64,000 nucleotides of DNA from Saprospiraceae bacterium (GCA_028280415.1 JANQLV010000041.1:62001-126000); one strand, 5' to 3'. Counted from the stretch's first letter, positions 33,864-43,823 are shown. The notes: a model not told the origin generated them from the sequence alone. Program-made: numbers and translations.

Positions 33864-33912
33864 ATAGCAGGCACTGATTGCAAAGCTTTCGTTAGTAATC
33901 AGTGCCTGCTAT
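33864..33912 (-). terminator. 16-bp perfect hairpin after a T9SS cargo gene
   Basis: ATAGCAGGCACTGATT (33864-33879) pairs perfectly with AATCAGTGCCTGCTAT (33897-33912). It lies 34 nt past the stop of the minus-strand T9SS protein gene. The T tract is weak in both directions, so it may act as a 3'-end stabiliser as much as a terminator. Confidence 0.6.
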
Positions 33913-33945
33913 ATAAAATCACTATTTACAACAAAGGGATAATAT

Positions 33946-34662
33946 CTACTGAATCACTATTTTATTCGTACCAATCGGAAGCCCATCAATATTTGTCGTC
34001 ATTAAATAAATACCGGGAGCCAGATCGGTTAAATCAATTTGTGCATTAAACAAGGAAGCTGGAATATCTCTGTACTGTTTGGTCCGTAATTGCTTTCCTT
34101 GCAGATCATGAATAAAAACTTCGATAAGCTCGGTCCGCTCCTGTTCCGTTCTCAGTTGGAAGCGCACTATTCCGGAGCTTGGATTAGGAAAAACACTCTC
34201 GATATGTCCATAGGACGGATTGCTATTATCGTGGATATCCTGATCGATATTGATTTTCAGGTCTTGTTCATTCGTTTGAAAGCCATCCTCCGGTAAAGGT
34301 TCCTCCTCTTCTTTATCTACAATGCGAGTACAGTCTGTACATTTCCATTTTACGGTCCCTTTAAAGCACCAATTTTCACCTCTTGATCTTGGATTAGGTG
34401 ATGAGGTAATGGCCGGGCTACAATTAAATAGTGCCGGTCTCCTACAATTCGAATTATCACAGCTATAACCGGTTAGCATATCTGCTTCAAACTGTGCTTT
34501 AGCTTCGTCTTCCGAATATTCGGATTTAGGATAACATTGCCATTCTTCAATTTCTTCCGATGCGGTTTCTGAACATTTGATAGTTCCCTGAGCTTGTAAA
34601 ATAGTGGTAGTTGTCAAACTGCTTATTAACAATAAGCAAAACATGGTAATCGTCTGTTTCAT
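33946..34662 (-). CDS. Cys-rich secreted protein with T9SS sorting domain
   Basis: A 238-residue secreted protein. The signal peptide ends near residue 25 (TTTTILQAQG). The next 95 residues hold about nine cysteines (for example SCDNSNCRRP, WKCTDCTR), suggesting a disulfide-bonded or metal-binding domain of unknown fold, then an acidic linker (DKEEEEPLPEDG). From about residue 155 (ESVFPNPSSGIVRFQL) to the end is a type A T9SS sorting domain. It is the first of two small T9SS cargo genes flanking a large helical-protein gene. The function is unknown. Confidence 0.78.
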   Translation of the reverse strand: MKQTITMFCLLLISSLTTTTILQAQGTIKCSETASEEIEEWQCYPKSEYSEDEAKAQFEADMLTGYSCDNSNCRRPALFNCSPAITSSPNPRSRGENWCFKGTVKWKCTDCTRIVDKEEEEPLPEDGFQTNEQDLKINIDQDIHDNSNPSYGHIESVFPNPSSGIVRFQLRTEQERTELIEVFIHDLQGKQLRTKQYRDIPASLFNAQIDLTDLAPGIYLMTTNIDGLPIGTNKIVIQ

Positions 34663-35049
34663 AAATGTTAGATTTTAGAGTTAGTAAATTAAAATAGGAT
34701 GAAAAGATTCACCTTTACTTCGCTTACACAATAATCCATCATAAATTTGACAGCTTTTATTACAGATTTGAGTTTGTTTACCGGTGTCTATTTTTTGATA
34801 AAACAGACGTACTAAAGTGCATTGATTTTTTTTGAAAAAAATATCCTAATCAGGCAATTGTTTTTACGCATTTTGAAAAGCAGTTACGAGCTTTCCAATA
34901 ACAAATCAGGGATATTTTTCCATAAGAAAGAAAAAATGTGAAAATATGTTCCGAAAAAAAAATAACCTACAGACGGACTCTAACACTAGGATGCAAATTC
35001 TACTTGAAGAGGTACAAATACATAGCCATTTTAATCCGGAGATAAAATA
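34663..35049. other. Non-coding gap with a loose inverted pair
   Basis: These 387 bp are AT-rich with long A and T runs. AAAAATATCC (34836-34845) and GGATATTTTT (34910-34919) are complementary but 64 nt apart. The short frame at 34946-35152 overlaps the end of the next gene and is not convincing. Confidence 0.3.
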
Positions 35050-36501
35050 TTATAAAAGCATTCGAACCTTGGCAAGCAGCCAGTCTTTTTCAGTCAGTAA
35101 AGCAGTCTGCTCTATTTTATATAAGAGCTTTTGGAGTCTTTCCGGGGAGTGAATGGTTCGCGGATTTCGCAATTGTCGAAGAATATTAATAAAATGATTA
35201 TTACTGGCTCGTTTTGAATCCAGAATTTGTTTTTTCGAAAGCCGAAAAACATAAACTTTAAATGCATCAATTTTAGAATCCAGTAATTCTGATTTCGTCT
35301 CGTAATAAATTTTCAATTCCATTCGCCTGGCAGCAATTTTATAATAAATATCTTCATATTGATCCACTAATAAAGTCATTGCCTGAGTATATTTTTCAAT
35401 AGCAAAGTAGTAGGAAGCAAGGTTGTAATTAAACACATCCTGAGGTGTTTTAGTACCTTCAATTTTATGCTTGTATTCTTTCAGAAAATTAAACACCCAA
35501 TCATAAGCTTTTACTCGTAAGCCCATAGTAACTATATTTTTTAAAACACTTGGCAGAATCCCCTGATCAAAGTTTAAATAGCCTTCTTCAAGATGAGCCC
35601 GGTGAATATTAAAAAGTTCTTCGAGTAAATGTTTGGCACCATCGTTATGCTCTTTAATAATAAAATTTCTCAACAAACCGTAGAGGACCTTAAGTGCACT
35701 TACCGGAATATTTGATTTATGATTTTCAATTAATTCCTTTAAGATCCAATAGCCTTTTTCGCCGTCTTTCTCATCCTTAAGCAATTCGTAAGTGTAATAA
35801 TAAATTTCTACCAGAGGGATATCCAGTAATCCCTGTTTTTCGTATAGAGGCTTAAGGGTATCCAAAAACTCCATAATATCCGGCATTTCCAGAGGCTTTT
35901 GGTAGCGATGCAGGGACAAGAGGAAACAGGCTTGTTCCAGTTTTTTCAAAAGATAAAAAGCATCCAGCGGGCGAAAAGCAGCTTGATAATCCAATTTGGA
36001 TTTCTTGTTGTACTGTATCAAATATTGTTGAACGATCTCATCACTGAGTAAAAAATGATTATAGTAATATTGGCTACCGCGCAAAGGACAGGCTGCTAAT
36101 TTCTTTTTGGCTTTTTCAAGATAGTGCCCCAGGGATTTATATTCCGCCTTTCGTTTAAAGAATTTTATCAGTGCCAGAGTTTCCTGAAAACCTTCTTCTT
36201 CAACTTCATTAAAATGAATGTAAATAAAATGATGGATATCTTTTAATAATGCCGACATCAATTTGTCCATTTTCCCAATGGTCATTTTTTTATTGGGAAA
36301 GAGTTTTTTGAAGATTTTCTCTTTTTTTAGATCAGGATGTTCCCAGTTTCCATAATAGGTCATTATATATTGAAAGAGGGCACTCCGGGTTCGTTGATTG
36401 GCTTCTGAAACAAAATAGGGAGATTTTAAAAAATCACTAAGTATATAAAGTTCCTCTCTCGAAAATAGCTTAAGGGTATATAATAATTTGCTTTTCTGCA
36501 T
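35050..36501 (-). CDS. Large helical-repeat protein of unknown function
   Basis: A 483-residue cytosolic protein built almost entirely of amphipathic helices, in a TPR/HEAT-like arrangement. The N-terminus has LYTLKLFSREELYILSDFLKSPYF, a pattern that I associate with a large paralogous family of uncharacterised proteins in Saprospiraceae genomes (LF...E...F..FL.SPYF). There is no signal peptide, membrane span or catalytic motif. The middle shows repeated Tyr-rich helices (EIYYYTYELLKDEKDGEKGY) and the C-terminus is basic. The role may be protein-protein scaffolding, but this is unproven. It is flanked on both sides by T9SS cargo genes. Confidence 0.65.
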   Translation of the reverse strand: MQKSKLLYTLKLFSREELYILSDFLKSPYFVSEANQRTRSALFQYIMTYYGNWEHPDLKKEKIFKKLFPNKKMTIGKMDKLMSALLKDIHHFIYIHFNEVEEEGFQETLALIKFFKRKAEYKSLGHYLEKAKKKLAACPLRGSQYYYNHFLLSDEIVQQYLIQYNKKSKLDYQAAFRPLDAFYLLKKLEQACFLLSLHRYQKPLEMPDIMEFLDTLKPLYEKQGLLDIPLVEIYYYTYELLKDEKDGEKGYWILKELIENHKSNIPVSALKVLYGLLRNFIIKEHNDGAKHLLEELFNIHRAHLEEGYLNFDQGILPSVLKNIVTMGLRVKAYDWVFNFLKEYKHKIEGTKTPQDVFNYNLASYYFAIEKYTQAMTLLVDQYEDIYYKIAARRMELKIYYETKSELLDSKIDAFKVYVFRLSKKQILDSKRASNNHFINILRQLRNPRTIHSPERLQKLLYKIEQTALLTEKDWLLAKVRMLL

Positions 36502-36900
36502 AGTGTCGTAAAATAATCAACAATGGAAAACTATGCTAAAAATGTAATAAAATTTATCGGCGCGAATACACTATATTAGCCAAGAGAACTTGTTTAAATT
36601 TCATACCCCGGACTGCCAAGCGCATTACTGCTGGCTGGTCGGCAAATTTCGGAATTTGGACCTCGGTTTTCCAATTCCATACTTAAGTTATAGAATTGAA
36701 AATGCCTTTTTTCAGAAACGAAAATTGTTTTTTTGCTGTTAAAGCGATTTTTAAACGTACTCTCTTCTCCATAATAAATTTCCAATTATCCAGGCTATGA
36801 AGGCGTAGTACTGCTTGACCCAAGCATAGGTGCTTTTCATTATCTTGATCGAAGATCGGGCAGCTACTTGTTTTAACTAAGATATTTTTTTATTTATTCA
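36502..36900. other. Divergent non-coding gap
   Basis: These 399 bp lie between two diverging genes and must contain both promoters. No clear TTTG/TAnnTTTG pair stands out, and no RNA gene is seen. A 63-codon minus frame at 36594-36785 has no family features and is not called. Confidence 0.3.
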
Positions 36901-37803
36901 ATGCATATAAAAATGAAACGATCCTCAAATCTTAACTTGTTCTTATTATTAATGTTTTGTCTGCCAATAATCGCCACGGGCCAAAAGAATTTTGAAGCCA
37001 AAAATATTACCCAGGACAGCTTGTCTTCTCTGGAAAATCAAATCCGCGACTATTATAACACAGAACTCAATGAATACACAGATATTCTCGATGTAGAAGA
37101 TGCCATCGATGAAATAATTGATCTCATGAATTTATTATTTATAATACCCGTAGATGATTCCTGTTACGAAGGGAAAATTGAAGATATATTTGTAGGTAGT
37201 AGTGGCGGAAATTCTCTCGATGTCGTTTGGGAAGAAGGAGATAATGTGGATGCTTATTTCGGGGCTTATATCGACCTCAGATTAAATCGTATCAGGCCTT
37301 TTAGCTATAACCAGAGCAGACAGTCGAATAGCGTTGGTGTAGAAGTACCTGATTATATTGATAAAAAATTCTTTGCCTTTAATGGTCGTTGTGGTATGGA
37401 TGTTCAGTCTTCTTATTATATCATCATTATTGAAAAAGATCTCGATTTCAATTTTATGGCAAATAGTGGAAACAATCCGGAATCCGAAGAAGGAGAATCT
37501 GTTCCTTCGGGCGGCAGTGGCGCCAGCGCTGTTGCACTTCCGGCTCAATTAAGTGTTTTTCCGAATCCGCTAAGCAGGGATATTTGTCGTTTGGAATTCT
37601 CTCTTGACAAAAAGCAGCAGGTTTCAGCTTATATCGTCAATAGTAGCGGCAAACTGGTACATTCTATTTTAAGCGATCAGTTATTTGAACGCGGTACATA
37701 TCGATATGATCTAAATCTGGAGCGGCTTGGCCCGGGAATGTACTTTATTATTTTGGAATGTGATGCAGGGTACAAGGTAGAGAAATTGGTTCTGCAAAAA
37801 TAG
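36901..37803 (+). CDS. Secreted protein with T9SS sorting domain
   Basis: A 300-residue secreted protein. The signal peptide is strongest from the internal ATG at 36913 (MKRSSNLNLFLLLMFCLPIIATG), so that may be the true start, four residues in. The body (about residues 30-215) is acidic and beta-rich with a Gly-rich linker (PSGGSGASAVALP). The C-terminal 80 residues, beginning VFPNPLSRDICRLEF, form a type A T9SS sorting domain. The body matches no family that I know. It is divergent from the helical-protein gene. Confidence 0.75.
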   Translation: MHIKMKRSSNLNLFLLLMFCLPIIATGQKNFEAKNITQDSLSSLENQIRDYYNTELNEYTDILDVEDAIDEIIDLMNLLFIIPVDDSCYEGKIEDIFVGSSGGNSLDVVWEEGDNVDAYFGAYIDLRLNRIRPFSYNQSRQSNSVGVEVPDYIDKKFFAFNGRCGMDVQSSYYIIIIEKDLDFNFMANSGNNPESEEGESVPSGGSGASAVALPAQLSVFPNPLSRDICRLEFSLDKKQQVSAYIVNSSGKLVHSILSDQLFERGTYRYDLNLERLGPGMYFIILECDAGYKVEKLVLQK

Positions 37804-37834
37804 CAGCCTTTCAAATCTTCACCTGTCGATAAAG

Positions 37835-37866
37835 TTTGGTCAAATCTGTAAACTGCTTTATCTTAC
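37835..37866 (+). promoter_or_regulatory. Probable promoter of the pgpH-like gene
   Basis: TTTG (37835-37838), a 20-nt spacer and TATCTTAC (37859-37866) fit the Bacteroidota spacing, with two mismatches in the -7 box. The ATG is 8 nt further on. Confidence 0.4.
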
Positions 37867-37873
37867 GAACCAT

Positions 37874-39955
37874 ATGGCAAACAGATTTCAAACGACCTTA
37901 CAGAATCTACCACAAATCATCAAGTATATTTTGGTACTGTTGGTAGTGGTATTTATCAGTTATCTATTTCCGAATAATACAAAATTCAAGTATAATTTTG
38001 AAAAAGGACAAACCTGGCGATACGAAGATTTAGTCGCTCCTTTTGATTTTCCGATCATGAAACCAGCTCATGAGCTAAATCAGGAGCTGGAATTAATCAA
38101 AAAGGATTTTAGTCCTTATTATGAAGTGAATCTCGATGTAGCGCGTAATACCAAGCAAAGCTTCCGAGAGGAATTTTCCAAGCAACTGAATATTGACAAT
38201 TCCGAGGGGGTTTACACCGATGTTCCCCGTAATCCGGATAAGTACCTGAATTACGGCTTACTGTTAATCGACCGGCTGTACGACCGGGGTTTTATTCAAC
38301 TGGATCAACAACACGAGCAATCAGCGGATAATTTTGTCATAAATCTTAGAAAAGGAAATACAACGACCCAAAGAACGCTGCAAAGTTTTATCGATCCGGA
38401 GAAGGTTGACTTAATAATCACAGATTCCTTATTTAATAATGGATTGAAAGAGGCGGAATTTCTAATCCCTTTGTTGCAGGGGAAATTTATAAATAACATT
38501 TTTTATTCCTCCGACCTAACCAACAAGTTTTTGGAGGATCAATTACAATCGATATCCCCTTCCTATGGTTTGGTACGTCAGGATGAACTCATCATCAAAC
38601 AAGATGGGATCGTAACGGATGAAATTTATCAAAAACTCTTGTCTTATCAAGTCAAATACGAAGAAGAAGTCAGTTCCAAAAAATCACATTGGGGCGTATT
38701 TATCGGTTATTTTCTGTTGACCAGTTTGATCGTAGGTGTCTTCTTGCTTTTTCTAAAATATCATGCAGAAAAAGTATTTCAGAGCTTTAGCCGCTTATTG
38801 TTCATGTTGATGTGGTTAATGCTGTATAGCTACCTGGTGTATGTAGTAGAACAAAACAGTAGTTTGAGTACCTACATGATTCCTTTCTGTATTGTTCCGA
38901 TTATTGTAAAAATCTTTTTCAATGACCGCTTAGCGCTTTTTACCCATATTGTAGTGGTATTGATTGCCAGCTTTTTATCTTCTCTTGGTTACGAATTTAC
39001 TTTTCTACAGATACTGGCCGGGATCGTGGCAATACTGGCGAATATCGAAGTAAGGAACTGGACGAGGTTCTTTTCATCAATGTTGTTCATCTTTGCAGCC
39101 TATGCGCTGGGCTATTTGGGGCTTTCCCTGATCAAGGAGGGAAGTTTTGCGACAATTGACTGGTCGGTGTATACCTGGATATTCCTCAATGTCTTTCTGA
39201 CCCTCCTGGCCTATCCTTTGATACCGCTTTTAGAACGTGTATTCGGCTTTACTTCATCTATAACTTTAGTTGAACTATCGGACATGAACCGCCCCTTGCT
39301 CAAGGACTTATCACTGAAAGCTCCGGGAACCATGCAGCATTCATTACAGGTAGCCAATCTAGCCGAAGCGGCAGCAGATAAAATTGGAGCAGATCAGTTA
39401 CTGGTCAAAGTAGCAGCGCTTTATCACGATATCGGCAAAACCCTGCAACCACAATATTTTATCGAAAACCTCAGTGGAGAAAGCCCGCATAATCAACTTT
39501 CCAATTTTGAAAGTGCCAAAGTAATCATCGGTCATGTTACCGAAGGCATAAAAATGGCAAAGAAAGCCGGTTTACCAGAGGTTTTGATTGATTTTATTCG
39601 CACCCACCACGGTACTACCCGCGTTGAATATTTTTATAGAAAACAGTTAAAAGATTTTCCGGATCAGGAGTTTGATGCCTCCCTATTCAGATATCCAGGC
39701 CCCAGACCAAGCAGTAAGGAGCAAACCATCCTGATGATGGCCGATTCGATTGAAGCCGCTTGTAAGAGTTTAAAAAACCCTACTTCCGATGATATTGATC
39801 AATTCGTTGACAAGATCGTAGCGGGCAAAATTACTTCCGGACAATTTGTTAATTCCGAATTAACCTTTGAAGAGTTGGGAAAATGTATTTTCGAATTCAA
39901 GAAAATGCTAAAGAGTATTCATCATGTTCGTATTGAATACCCGGAGGAACGTTAA
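37874..39955 (+). CDS. 7TM-HD family phosphohydrolase (PgpH/YqfF-like c-di-AMP phosphodiesterase)
   Basis: A 693-residue membrane enzyme. Domain order is a first membrane helix (about residues 15-34), an extracytoplasmic 7TMR-HDED region of about 230 residues, seven membrane helices (about residues 275-470) and a cytosolic HD domain. The HD motif is ALYHDIGKTL with His518-Asp519, with further family motifs GTMQHSLQVANLAEAAA, IRTHHGTTRVEYFYR and MMADSIEAACKSL. PgpH in Listeria degrades cyclic di-AMP, and the Bacteroidota members are usually assigned the same role. It is monocistronic and converges on a minus-strand membrane-protein gene. Confidence 0.9.
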   Translation: MANRFQTTLQNLPQIIKYILVLLVVVFISYLFPNNTKFKYNFEKGQTWRYEDLVAPFDFPIMKPAHELNQELELIKKDFSPYYEVNLDVARNTKQSFREEFSKQLNIDNSEGVYTDVPRNPDKYLNYGLLLIDRLYDRGFIQLDQQHEQSADNFVINLRKGNTTTQRTLQSFIDPEKVDLIITDSLFNNGLKEAEFLIPLLQGKFINNIFYSSDLTNKFLEDQLQSISPSYGLVRQDELIIKQDGIVTDEIYQKLLSYQVKYEEEVSSKKSHWGVFIGYFLLTSLIVGVFLLFLKYHAEKVFQSFSRLLFMLMWLMLYSYLVYVVEQNSSLSTYMIPFCIVPIIVKIFFNDRLALFTHIVVVLIASFLSSLGYEFTFLQILAGIVAILANIEVRNWTRFFSSMLFIFAAYALGYLGLSLIKEGSFATIDWSVYTWIFLNVFLTLLAYPLIPLLERVFGFTSSITLVELSDMNRPLLKDLSLKAPGTMQHSLQVANLAEAAADKIGADQLLVKVAALYHDIGKTLQPQYFIENLSGESPHNQLSNFESAKVIIGHVTEGIKMAKKAGLPEVLIDFIRTHHGTTRVEYFYRKQLKDFPDQEFDASLFRYPGPRPSSKEQTILMMADSIEAACKSLKNPTSDDIDQFVDKIVAGKITSGQFVNSELTFEELGKCIFEFKKMLKSIHHVRIEYPEER

Positions 39956-39979
39956 ACCCGGGGACGTCTTCCTGATTTT

Positions 39980-40489
39980 CTAAAAATAAATACCCGGATG
40001 TAAACGGACAAGCAATGCGGCAAATACCAGAAGCCGGGTGAGCAAATTTCGATAAAAAACGGAAGCTCTTTGATTCCGGAAATTATAAATAAAAAGAATC
40101 AGGCTAAAGACAAATAAGATGGCTGCACCAATCAGAGCAATATTGATCAGGCGGGTAGCGTAAAGCCAGTTCTCATAAAAAGCAATCAATCCCAAAATCC
40201 CCGTAGGAAAGATGAGTCCAACCAGAATGGAGAGTATAATTTCGTTTTTCAGATACTTTTCAACTTTAAACATATACCAGGAAAAGAGCAAATACATCAG
40301 GGAAGCAAGTCCACCTCCTATAATCATCATAGTTGAAGCACCATTAATACCATTGTTTTTCATATATAGACCTATCACGATCAAGGTTATAGGTATCAGT
40401 TCCAGAAGTGAACCTTTAGTCTTGTTCCTGGCTTCTTCCGGTTTTACCACTTCCTCAAAATCCAAAGGTTTTTTATTAGAGTCAGACAT
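39980..40489 (-). CDS. Four-span membrane protein of unknown function
   Basis: A 169-residue protein starting MSDSNKKPLDFEEVVKPEE, with a charged cytosolic N-terminus and about four hydrophobic segments (LIPITLIVIGLYMK, a MMIIGGGLASLMYLLF region, a SILVGLIFPTGILGLIAF region and an IGAAILFVFSLILFIYNF region). No family is recognised. The frame runs further upstream to 40555 inside the methyltransferase gene, but ATG 40489 is a normal start and overlaps that gene's stop by 8 nt, so both are probably cotranslated. Confidence 0.6.
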   Translation of the reverse strand: MSDSNKKPLDFEEVVKPEEARNKTKGSLLELIPITLIVIGLYMKNNGINGASTMMIIGGGLASLMYLLFSWYMFKVEKYLKNEIILSILVGLIFPTGILGLIAFYENWLYATRLINIALIGAAILFVFSLILFIYNFRNQRASVFYRNLLTRLLVFAALLVRLHPGIYF

Positions 40490-41258
40490 TGGCTTGTTTT
40501 TGAGTATGAAAGTTACGAAAAGTGGCGCAGACAATTCCGGTAGCCACTGCAGCATTCAGGGATTCAGCACCACCATCGGGATGCGCAGGAATAGCAATTG
40601 GCTGTGTAATATGCTTTCTGATTTCAGGAGCAATCCCTTTACCTTCACTGCCAATCACAATCAGGCCATTTTCCGAAAGCCTCGTTTTAAATACATTCTC
40701 TCCTTCTAAAACTGTTCCGTAAACCGGAAGTTGCGGATGCCCGGCTTTTAAGCTATCAAAAGCGATTTTGCAGACCTTTACACGCAAAAATGCTCCCATA
40801 GTCGCTTGAATAACTTTAGGATTGTACAAATCCGCAGAGTCCGTAGAACAGAAAACATTTTTAATACCGAACCAGTCCGCTATCCTCAGAATCGTACCGA
40901 AATTACCAGGGTCCTGAATCCGATCCAGATAGAGGGATAAGCCATCTTTTGCCTGAATAGTATCGGCAGAAGATAGTTGTTGGGCGATGATTAAAACTTC
41001 AGGGGCCGTTTTTAAACTGGAAATTTGAGCCAGCTCCTGTGGCTTCGCAAGCAGTATTTGCGCTTGAAAGGGATGCAGAATATGCTCAAATTCATGTGCC
41101 CAGTTTTCACTGCAAATTATGTTTTCAATTTCAACAGCTTGGGACTTTAACATTTCGAGCACAATCTTCTCCCCTTCTACAACAAAATTATTATACTTTT
41201 GCCGAAACTTTTTAAGTTTGAGTGATCGCAGGTATTTAATCTTGTTTTTGGATAACAT
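40482..41258 (-). CDS. TrmH/SpoU-family RNA 2'-O-methyltransferase
   Basis: A 258-residue SPOUT methyltransferase that methylates ribose 2'-OH groups in tRNA or rRNA. The N-terminal substrate-binding domain (KYLRSLKLKKFRQKYNNFVV) is followed by the SPOUT motifs: DRIQDPGNFGTILRIADWFG (motif 1), LIVIGSEGKGIAPEI (motif 2) and IPAHPDGGAESLNAAVATGI (motif 3, with the SLNAAVA knot). The exact target is not clear, and a 23S rRNA role is typical of this subgroup. The gene diverges from tamL, 121 nt away, an arrangement that I recall in many Bacteroidota. Confidence 0.9.
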   Translation of the reverse strand: MLSKNKIKYLRSLKLKKFRQKYNNFVVEGEKIVLEMLKSQAVEIENIICSENWAHEFEHILHPFQAQILLAKPQELAQISSLKTAPEVLIIAQQLSSADTIQAKDGLSLYLDRIQDPGNFGTILRIADWFGIKNVFCSTDSADLYNPKVIQATMGAFLRVKVCKIAFDSLKAGHPQLPVYGTVLEGENVFKTRLSENGLIVIGSEGKGIAPEIRKHITQPIAIPAHPDGGAESLNAAVATGIVCATFRNFHTQKQANV

Positions 41259-41379
41259 TAAGATATTTTTAACGATTGTCAGGCCACCAAATGATCAGAC
41301 AATCCGTCTGTATTATATGGATTCAATTTTTTCATCGAAGGATTGTATTTTTAGTGATCATAATTGACAGCAGCTCCGT

Positions 41380-43809
41380 ATGAATTCGTTTATCAACATT
41401 TTAAAAAGTGCTTCAAGGTACATAATTTTAGTTACATCCTTACTGCTGTTTCTGGCATCCTGTAATACGCGAAAATTTCTAAAAGATGATGAACTCCTCT
41501 TACACCAAAATACGATCAAGCTTAGTTCAGAAGGCCCCATCAAAAAAAAGCGTTCCATACAATATGAACTGAAAACGCTTTACAAACAAAAACCCAATAC
41601 CAAATCATTTTTAATCACCAGATCAAATCTGTGGTGGCATTACAAAACGGATAGTCTCAGCAAGCCGAATAAATTTCAAAAGTGGATCAAGCGAAGGATT
41701 GCCGAACCTCCGGCTATTTATAGGGACGATATTGCCGAAGAAACGGCCCAGACCATGCAATACTATTTGCAAAACAAAGGCTATTATAATGCAGAGGTAA
41801 GTTATGAAAAGAAAATAAACGAAAAGAAAAAACGCGTTTCCGTAACTTATATAATCACTCCCCATAAGCTTTATACCATCGACAGTGTAAACTTTTTCAG
41901 TCAGGACCCCAATATCCAGCGTATTCTTAATGATTCAGAAGAAGATTCGTTCTTGAAAAAGGGAGAACCAGTCAGCGAAAGCAATTATAATAAAGAAGTC
42001 AATCGCATTACCAGTACTCTGAAAAATCTCGGTTATGCCTATTTTGACCGAAACTATATCGATAATCTTACCGGAGACAGTATTGGTTCGAAAGTAAATC
42101 TCAACCTGACCATTCTAAACCCGAGAAATAAAGATGGCCATCAGGTTTACCGGATTGGAAAAGTAGTGATTAACCCGGTCTACTACCCTTCCAAATTTCA
42201 AAGTCCAAAACGGGATACTTTGATTGACGGTTTTCATTACCTGATCAATGAAGAAGGGACTGCCGTTAATCCAAAAAGCATCAACAGAGAGATATACCTG
42301 CGGGAAGGTGATTTGTATCAGGAGGAAAACTTTAGAAAAACGAATACTCAACTCGGCCGTCTGGCGATTTACAAGTTTATCTCCATCAAACCAAGTATCG
42401 ATAGTTTAAATCCGGGAGTTATCAATTTTGAAATAAGGCTTACGCCTAAAAAGAAAATGGTAATCGGAGGTGATCTGGAACTCAATAATTCTAATTATAC
42501 CAGTCAGGATTTCAACAGTTCACTGATTGGCATTGCCGTGAATCTCAATTTTCAGGATCGAAACTTCAGAAAAAATGCTTCGGTTCTGGATTTGAAAGCA
42601 AGCAATGGAATTGAATTAAATATTGCCGAACCCAGCGATCCTATTTTCTCACTGGACATTCTAACGCAAGCGGACTGGCAGATTCCCAATTTCGAAGAAT
42701 TTGCTAAAATGCATTCTTTCGGTCAGTGGATTGGCTTACTCAACAAAAGTTATATGCAGGATTTACGGGAAAAAGGCAGGACCCGGCTTTCCGCAAGTTA
42801 TAATCGCCTTTTACTTTTCCAGTTTTATAATTATCATTCTTTGAATGCTTCTTTTGGTTATGATGTACAACGTAATCCCAATAAGCGAATTACTTATAAT
42901 CAAATAGGTATCAACTATTTACTTCCGCGATTCGAACCGGAATACCTGATTATTTTAAGGGATAATATTTTCATCCAAAATAGTTTCACCAGACAACTCT
43001 TCACCGGTTTTATCCTAAGAGACCTCAAATATATTTACACCAGTAAATCCAATATTTTCGGAAACTCATGGAAATTCATCGGCGATTTTGAATTATCAGG
43101 CCTTGAGGTCTATGGCGCCAATAAAATATATAATAAAATCAAAGGAAGTGATTCAGAATTCTTTTTGGGAGATACGGTCAGGTTTTCTCAATATGTCAGG
43201 CTTAACCTTGATTATCGACGATATTTTACCATGGGTAAAAAGCTTACTCTTGCCGGTAAGGTATCCTTTGGCATCGCAAGACCCTTTGGCTTTACGGAAA
43301 CCGTACCTTATGTCAAGCAATTTTACGGTGGAGGCCCTTTTGGCAATCGGGCCTGGAGAATCCGGGAGTTAGGCCCCGGAGGTTTTTATGATCCGGTGAT
43401 CAATGATCCGAATAGTAATCAGATTTTTTATCAAACCGGTGATCTGAAGCTCGATGCCAATATCGAATTGCGATTCGACGTTTTTGGAGGTTTAAAATCC
43501 GCCATATTCGTAGATGTTGGCAATGTCTGGACCGTCGAAAAAGATACGACACGTCCGGGGTCCCAGTTTAGGTTTACACAAGACCCCGACGATCCGGCAG
43601 CCCGTCCTTTCTACAAGCAACTGGCCTGGGGAGCGGGTATCGGATTTCGCTATGATTTCTCCTACTTTGTTCTGGGCGTTGATCTGGGGGTTAAGGCTTA
43701 TACGCCTTACATTGATCCCAGGACCGGTGAGCGAAATTTAATGAAAAGATGGAACAAGCTACAGTTTAGAGATGTAAACCCCAATATCCAGGTAGGATTC
43801 CCATTTTAA
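41380..43809 (+). CDS. tamL: BamA/TamA-family outer-membrane lipoprotein (TamL)
   Basis: An 809-residue Omp85-superfamily protein. The N-terminus is a lipoprotein signal (VTSLLLFLASC, lipobox Cys about residue 28), as in TamL, the Bacteroidota lipoprotein relative of TamA. POTRA-like domains occupy about residues 30-400 (TAQTMQYYLQNKGYYNAEVSY, then ITSTLKNLGYAYFDRNYI), followed by a 16-strand barrel to the end. The signature GGPFGNRAWRIRELGPGGF lies in the barrel, and the last strand ends in an aromatic residue (VGFPF). It should assemble outer-membrane proteins or shape envelope lipids together with a TamB-like protein that is not in view. It converges on nth after 14 nt. Confidence 0.9.
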   Translation: MNSFINILKSASRYIILVTSLLLFLASCNTRKFLKDDELLLHQNTIKLSSEGPIKKKRSIQYELKTLYKQKPNTKSFLITRSNLWWHYKTDSLSKPNKFQKWIKRRIAEPPAIYRDDIAEETAQTMQYYLQNKGYYNAEVSYEKKINEKKKRVSVTYIITPHKLYTIDSVNFFSQDPNIQRILNDSEEDSFLKKGEPVSESNYNKEVNRITSTLKNLGYAYFDRNYIDNLTGDSIGSKVNLNLTILNPRNKDGHQVYRIGKVVINPVYYPSKFQSPKRDTLIDGFHYLINEEGTAVNPKSINREIYLREGDLYQEENFRKTNTQLGRLAIYKFISIKPSIDSLNPGVINFEIRLTPKKKMVIGGDLELNNSNYTSQDFNSSLIGIAVNLNFQDRNFRKNASVLDLKASNGIELNIAEPSDPIFSLDILTQADWQIPNFEEFAKMHSFGQWIGLLNKSYMQDLREKGRTRLSASYNRLLLFQFYNYHSLNASFGYDVQRNPNKRITYNQIGINYLLPRFEPEYLIILRDNIFIQNSFTRQLFTGFILRDLKYIYTSKSNIFGNSWKFIGDFELSGLEVYGANKIYNKIKGSDSEFFLGDTVRFSQYVRLNLDYRRYFTMGKKLTLAGKVSFGIARPFGFTETVPYVKQFYGGGPFGNRAWRIRELGPGGFYDPVINDPNSNQIFYQTGDLKLDANIELRFDVFGGLKSAIFVDVGNVWTVEKDTTRPGSQFRFTQDPDDPAARPFYKQLAWGAGIGFRYDFSYFVLGVDLGVKAYTPYIDPRTGERNLMKRWNKLQFRDVNPNIQVGFPF

Positions 43810-43823
43810 AGCGTGTTTGAGAT

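Noticed and set aside
34946-35152. A 68-codon plus-strand frame
   Set aside because: It overlaps the 3' end of the 483-residue gene on the other strand and shows no coding features.
36594-36785. A 63-codon minus-strand frame in the divergent gap
   Set aside because: No recognisable motif, no promoter, and it would occupy the promoter region of the neighbouring gene.
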